Source: Nyssa sinensis (taxonomy: Eukaryota > Streptophyta > Magnoliopsida > Cornales > Nyssaceae). From it: a DNA stretch of 64,000 bases. Location of the stretch: positions 42,617,706 through 42,681,705 of the forward strand of contig CM018046.1 of NCBI GenBank assembly GCA_008638375.1, given 5' to 3'. The position numbers and the translations under genes were made by a program. Of this stretch, positions 58,757 through 64,000 are shown in pieces. The notes under the pieces are model-generated. The model saw nothing but the letters and a program-made list of their open reading frames with translations. It was not told the DNA's origin and searched no databases. Position 1 is the first letter of the stretch. Each line of letters begins with the position of its first letter.

Positions 58757-60240
58757 CCAAGACTGATCAGAGCCTCCCTACTGGCTGAGTATTGTCTTCA
58801 TAAGAGCCTCTATCTGGGCCTGCCACTCCTTGAGCTCTGTCATCTCAACCCTTATCTCTGCATTCAGTCTCTAAGCTGCCTCAACTCTCTGGGTGGCTAC
58901 CTGAAACCTAGCATCACTCTCGACGGTAGAGGACGATGATGTCGGCTCCATCCCACTCCCTAAGCCACGCACATATCCGCGCCTCTTGCCCAGAACAATC
59001 TTCTGTATCTGGTCATCGGTCGGCTGTTGCTCACCCTCAAGGGTCGGCCGAACACGCATCTCGACCATCTCGTCCTAAAAAAATATAAATATTTGTTACT
59101 ACTTTTAAACATTTTATATTAATATTAAATTCGTAATAGTGGTATATAAATCTTTTCCAACTTACATAAAGCCGTTGAGCTTCAGGCCCAGTCCAACCCT
59201 TCTCGGGATTGTAGTGCGTCTTGTGCCACAACTCAATGGGGCTAGGTGGTGCACCGATCTCCTGGTCTCGCTGCAGAAAATAAATAGTAGCTTGTGAAGA
59301 TTGCTTTCATGAATTCATTATACAATGATAAATTGCAACATTTATTAACTTACCATCTCATGCCTATACCTAACAAAAAAACGTGATCCACCACAGTGGG
59401 TCACCTTTTGCTTTCTTCTGCTCTCACTATTTTGCTTACTAAGTTCCTACACTTGGCCAAAACAAAGAAGGTTAGTATAAATGACAATGATTCATCATAC
59501 AACAAAAGTAATTTTGACAATTTTTACCTGGAATGCGTCACTAGCGAACCGGTCGCATAGTAACATCCAATCCTCCACCGCCACCCCTTTGTAGGGTCTG
59601 TCGCGAGGCTCTCTACCGGCTGCCACCTCCGCTTCACAGTGCATGTGGAGCCTATGTTGGTAGTCCCTAAAACGGATTCCCAAGTAACGGTCGACTGCTT
59701 TCACAACATGAGGCAGGTGGAGATCGATGCCAAGTTTCTCTTATAAAAGCATGTCATTGTCAAAACATTACAGCATAACATATGTTAAAATTTAGTTGAA
59801 CACAATAATAAAAGACATACCTGGATATGCACATGAATATCCCGTCTCTCCTCGTCAATGACCTGACTCCAATTATTAACATGGAGTGGGGCGCGTAGTT
59901 GGCAAATGATGCCGACCTCCGTAATGAACTGTTGTGCCCACCCAGCAATGGACTTCAGCAAGCCCGAAGGTAGCTCAATCCGAAGGAGCGCACCCCCCGC
60001 TGCCTCCATCTGAACTTGTAGGGAACGATTCTTCGACCTACCACGCCCTTGTCTAGGGGCGGTGGTCGAAGCTTTAGAAGAAAAAAAATAGAAACAATTA
60101 GTACCATATTTATATAATCATTAATAAAAATGGAAACTATGCATACCATCGGCGGCAGGATCGGTCGACCCTGCTGATGAGGGGGAAGGGGTCGATAGGT
60201 CTTGCATAACTGCGCGTCTGCGTGAACCTGGTCTAACCAT
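58757..60240 (-). pseudogene. CACTA second gene: plant transposase (Ptta/En/Spm, Transposase_24 type), six exons
   Basis: Exons (descending): 60240-60147, 60071-59821, 59737-59528, 59446-59354, 59270-59166 and 59074 onward. Every junction is GT-AG and the frame is continuous across all of them. The start MVRPGSRRRAVMQDLSTPSP is basic and Ser/Pro-rich. The middle holds the family motifs (GGSRFFVRYRHEM, PPSPIELWHKTHYNPEKGW). The last exon is predicted coiled coil (RLNAEIRVEMTELKEWQAQI). TAG stops at 58871-58873 and 58778-58780 lie in that last exon and are explained by CAG to TAG. A donor-like GTAAGT at 58757 suggests a further exon. Such proteins are thought to act with TNP2 by binding sub-terminal motifs. 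Truncated by about 40 residues if the first stop is real. Confidence 0.8.
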
Positions 60241-60409
60241 ATCTACAAATAAAGTTTAAAAATAAAATTGTTTCTATTTAATCATAAAAATTAAAATCCT
60301 TATTGAAGTAAAAATGATTACCCATTACATCATAAAATTGAATATCCATTACATTATAAAAGCCGAAAACCATTACACTTGATACTAACACATGTAACAA
60401 ATATTACAA

Positions 60410-61213
60410 TTATTCATTTGAGTCTGTATCATCAATTGAACTTGAATTTTCTTCATTCTCGGTACAATACTCTAACAATGTGTCATCATCAAAATCACTG
60501 TCCTCGTTATCATCATCATTAATGAACGTTGCATCCCTCCAATCTAATTGTGTGGTATTGGTGACGTCAGAAGCTACGACATGATCTGGTTCTACATTAG
60601 TTCTATTCAACCGATACGAAGTAACATCTTCCTGATCATGCCAGACAACACCATTGTGGGCAGTTTGAGACTCTTCTTGTAGTGCCTCCTCAATCCTCCC
60701 CAAATCTTCATCTCCCTCGGCAACTTCTAGGACGTCATAAACATTTCTAGTTTTTATTTTTTAGACAACATGCCAATCACCTCTTATTTTTGGGTCCTTC
60801 AAATAAAAAAATTATTTTGCTTGAGATGCCAAAACATACAGATCATCTTTAAATACCGTACGTGACGTATTAACACTTATGAAGTGCTTATCGATCTGCA
60901 TTCCAGTCTTCTTATTAATTACATCCCACCAATCACATTTAAAAATATACACAAAATGACCGTAGCAATAATGTAATTGTATGATGTCTTGTAAAACACC
61001 ATAGTACTCTACAATTTGTCCTGCATCACCATCTCCCTGAACAAGGACCCCGCTATTTTGTGTTCGCCGAATGACCTCACGTTCCCTAGTGTGAAATCGA
61101 ACACCATCAACAATTAAACCGGTGTCGCGGGATATCTTTTGATCAAGACCACATGCCAAGGAATATAATTGATCGTACGCCTCATGAAATTGTTGGTGAC
61201 GTAATAGCTTCAT
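60410..61213 (-). pseudogene. DUF4216 region and acidic tail of the CACTA transposase protein
   Basis: It starts after the acceptor TTAATAG at 61214-61216 with MKLLRHQQFHEAYDQLYSLA and contains the DUF4216 signature (GVLQDIIQLHYCYGHFVYIF, KCDWWDV, DDLYVLASQAK). Two in-frame TAA codons follow (60812-60814 and near 60762), each where Gln is expected. The tail is very acidic (DDDNEDSDFDDDTLLEYCTE), ending at 60410. In intact elements this belongs to the same long protein as TNP2 and DUF4218, so it is listed as part of that broken gene. Confidence 0.82.
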
Positions 61214-61297
61214 CTATTAATTCAATACAAGTACAAAATTAATTGAATACAAATGCATTAACTAATACAATTAAAATTAATTGAAACCTTGTCTTAC

Positions 61298-64000
61298 ACG
61301 TTCTCCGAACCACTTTTGAAACAAATTTTTTCGTCTTTGCTCGACATCAGAACTTGATACATGTTTTCTCTGAAGTTCGATCGTATGCTCACTGCATAAG
61401 ATAAGACATTTTATATGTAACTTACATTTGTGTACTAACGTAGTATTGCAATGATGCCGATAAATTTACTTAAAATATGGTAATATCTCATTGCAGTTGT
61501 TGAGCACAGTGTAGTGGGCTCTTTCCAAGTCTTGAGGATGACACCATTCATATATACGGGCGCCTATTGGCCGCACATTCTGATTAAACACCGTAAGGCC
61601 AGTTCGTTGCTGCCCTGGACATCTATCAAAATTTTACTCTTGACGATTAAACCTTGTCTCAATATCTTCAAGATGTATAAAGCAAAAGGTGAGACATTCA
61701 ACATCAATGTAAGCCTCAGCAATTGACCCTTCTAGTCGTGCTTTATTACGCACATATTACTTCAATGTGTGCAAATATCTGTTTTGATAATTAATTAATT
61801 ATACATTAAAATAGTTAGGATGGATAAATAATACAGTCGCATAAAATTAAATGTAGCTTTCTATTGGATACATCCAACGGTATTGGATAGGTCCACCAAT
61901 TTTGCTTTATGAGGCAAATGCATAACTAAGTGAACCATTACATCAAAGAAAGCTGGAGGGAAAATCTGTTCCAACTTGCAGAGGATCATGACAACATCCT
62001 TTTCGAGCTTTTCAAGTACTACCACATTCAACATCTTTGCACATAATTCTGTAAAGAAGCAGCCCAACTCAGTCAATGTAGTCGATATGTCATCGGTGAG
62101 ATATCCATGTAGTGCAACCGGAAGAAGTCGTTGTAAAAGGACATGGCAGTCATGGCTCTTCAATCCAGATATCTTCCCATCTATAACATTTACACACCGA
62201 GATATATTCGATGCGTATCCATCTGGGAACCTCACCGATTTAAACCACTTGCAAATCCTAATTCTCTCTACAGATGATAACGTATACTGTGCAGGAGGCA
62301 CGATATATTTATCACCGCTACGTATTAGGTGCAACTCTTTCCTTATTTCCAGCTCCTGCAAGTTCAGCCGGGCTTTAACAGTATCCTTCGTCTTCCCTTC
62401 AATGTTCATTAAAGTTCCTAGCACATTATCACAGATGTTCTTCTCGATGTGCATAACATCCAAATTGTGCCTCAACTTAAGGGTCTCCCAGTACGACAAA
62501 TCAAAAAATATGATCTTTTTCATCCAATTTAAGTCCACATTAGCACGCTTCCTCTTCTTAGTACCCGGTATCTTCCCAAACCTTACTGGTTGGATGAGTG
62601 CCAATTGCGCCAACACATCTTTGCCAGACAACAATGAAGGTGACAATCTGCGTTCAATTTTTTCATCAAACAGATGCTTCTGCCGATTTCGCCAGCCATG
62701 TGATGGTGGTAGAAAACGACGATGACACATGTAGCATATCTTTTTTCCATTGGACAAATGTAGGGAACATGCATCCTTATTGAAAACTGGACATGCCAGA
62801 TACCCCTTAGTGCTCCACCTAGACAAGTTCCCGCATGCTGGAAAGTTATTTATGATCCACAGTAACGCTGCATGCAATTGAAATGTCTCATTCTTAGAGA
62901 CGTCGTATGCCTCCACTCCCACCTCCCACAATTCCCTCAACTCGTCCACTAAAGGACGCAAGTACACATCAATTTCATTACTAGGAGACTTCGGGCCTGG
63001 AATAAGCAACGACATGAAGATAAATGGTTCTTTCATACATTTCCACGGTGGCAAGTTATACGGCACAAGCAATACCGGCCACATGCTGTAGGCATTACTC
63101 ATGTCACCGAACGGATTGAAACCGTTGCTAGCCAACCCAAGTCGTACATTATGCGGCTCATTTGCAAACCAGTCATGATTTGTATCCAACTCAGCCCAAG
63201 TTTGTGAATCTGCCGGATGCCTACATACATTTTCCTCAGCAACACGTTTCTCCTTATGCCACCGCATATCTTCTACCGTCTTCGGAGACATGTACAACCT
63301 TTGTAGCCTTGGTTTTAAGGGAAAATATCTCAGCACCTTATGCGGAATTGTCTTGCTCTTTCATTCATTCAACTTGTACCTAGGGTTCGTGGCACACCAT
63401 ACACTCCTTACATTGTTCAGTCTCCTTCCAAAATAACATGCAATCGTTTTTGCAAGCATGTATGGGAATATACCCGAGGCCCAAATCTCTTAATATTCTT
63501 TTCGCCTCGTAATATGATTTCGGAAGGGTCTCCCTAGTAGGAAGCGCTGCTTTAATCAATTCAATGGCCATATTAATTGATTTGTTACTCCAACGGTTGA
63601 TGGTCTTAATATGAAGGAGTTTCACGAGAAAGTCCAGTTTTGAAAACTTATCACAACCCGGATATAACGGCTGCCTTGCTTCCCTCAACAACGACTCAAA
63701 CGCTGTCGATTGTCCCGTGTCACTCCTGTGACTACTCGCCCCAGTTGTTGCCCCCTGCAAGTCTGCCAGTATTTATGGCAAGCCTTCGTAACCAACCCCA
63801 ACATTATCACCAAAGTCATCGTCGTCGTCTTCTTCTTCATCATCAAATACCACTCATACGTCACGGCGTTCTCCGTGAAATTTCCAACATGTATACCTCT
63901 TGTCCATCTCGTGTTCGAGTAGGTGCTCTTTGGCCTCATCTATGTGCATATAATCCCTATTATTGCACCTCCTACATGGACATCTTATCCTATTTCTCCC
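61298..64000 (-). pseudogene. TNP2: TNP2-type CACTA transposase with DUF4218, 5' end outside window
   Basis: The main exon runs from the window edge to 61857: N-terminal CPCRRCNN zinc-like motif, acidic patch, CKNDCMLFWKE, then the TNP2 core (NVRLGLASNGFNPFGDMSNA, YSMWPVLLVPYNLPPWKC) and NLDVMHIEKNICDNVLGTLM. DUF4218 starts near LVMHLPHKAKL (about 61895). In-frame stops lie at 63854, 63773 and 63361, and a one-base shift near 61880 is followed by PIQYRWMYPIE. Exons 61778-61470 (RYLHTLK, stop, YVRNKARLEGSIAEAY) and 61391-61298 (EHTIELQRKHVSSSDVEQRR) follow with good GT-AG borders, except that the first intron donor reads CT instead of GT. The protein excises the element by cutting its ends; this copy is dead. 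Confidence 0.92.

Larger units (their letters stand above)
55412..64000 (-). mobile_element. CACTA (En/Spm) DNA transposon, one end and 8.6 kb of interior
   Basis: The end CACTACAAGAAAAGCC is the plant CACTA terminal motif, next to AAT (55409-55411), the likely 3-bp target duplication. Transcription of both genes runs towards this end, so it is the 3' end and the 5' end lies beyond 64000. Order from the end: sub-terminal motifs, 161-bp tandem array, Transposase_24-type gene, DUF4216 and DUF4218 regions, TNP2 transposase. Frame-disrupting stops show it is no longer autonomous. Confidence 0.93.

Noticed and set aside
61976..62725. Long plus-strand ORF of 249 codons
   Set aside because: It lies opposite the TNP2 exon, which has clear family motifs on the minus strand. 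The plus-strand frame is a shadow.

Overview
This is plant nuclear DNA, most likely from a eudicot. It is AT-rich with little dense coding. It carries plant-type Ty1/copia and Ty3/gypsy chromovirus retrotransposons, a CACTA (En/Spm) transposon, hAT-like non-autonomous elements, and an intronless G-type lectin S-receptor-like kinase family. The species cannot be told from the sequence. I saw no bacterial features, CRISPR arrays, tRNA or rRNA genes.

Left part (1-28.8 kb). Two lectin receptor kinase (RLK) loci were originally arranged head to head. Their promoters form an inverted repeat (205-510 and 2022-2328). The leftward gene is cut off at the window edge by a long LTR ending at 204. The rightward gene (ATG at 2348, stop at 15958) is split by three insertions: a Ty1/copia element (2399-8727), a 1.7 kb solo LTR (8769-10500, duplication CTTGT) and a 3.2 kb solo LTR (10849-14049, duplication ATCTT). 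Its kinase half also carries frameshifts and a stop. Just downstream sits a Ty3/gypsy chromovirus (17097-27761, duplication GTTGC), whose 5' LTR was itself hit by a 3.9 kb solo LTR (17947-21888). A 175-bp unit repeated three times (28331-28845) closes this part.

Middle part (28.8-44.4 kb). A 7.5 kb block (28846-36330) occurs again in direct orientation at 50305-55411. The two copies differ by a younger hAT-like insertion, two indels of about 450-530 bp and a 37-bp micro-inversion. Both carry an older hAT-like element and a short exon-like fragment. The remainder is AT-rich intergenic sequence with inverted-repeat (foldback) elements and a few unidentified ORFs.

Right part (44.4-55.4 kb). An inverted copy of the RLK and its 3' flank holds the best-preserved RLK (46276-48601, minus strand). 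One 1-nt insertion and a late TGG-to-TAG stop are its only visible defects.

Far right (55412 to the window end). This is the terminal 8.6 kb of a CACTA transposon. It has a CACTACAAG end with sub-terminal GCGTCGCTAA motifs, about fifteen copies of a 161-bp tandem repeat, a six-exon Transposase_24-type gene, and a decayed TNP2 gene with DUF4218 and DUF4216 regions.

Nothing here looks like a wholly new biological system. The interest lies in the order of nested insertions, the cytosine-deamination style of decay (nearly every premature stop is explained by C-to-T or G-to-A), the duplicated RLK segments, and the CACTA architecture.
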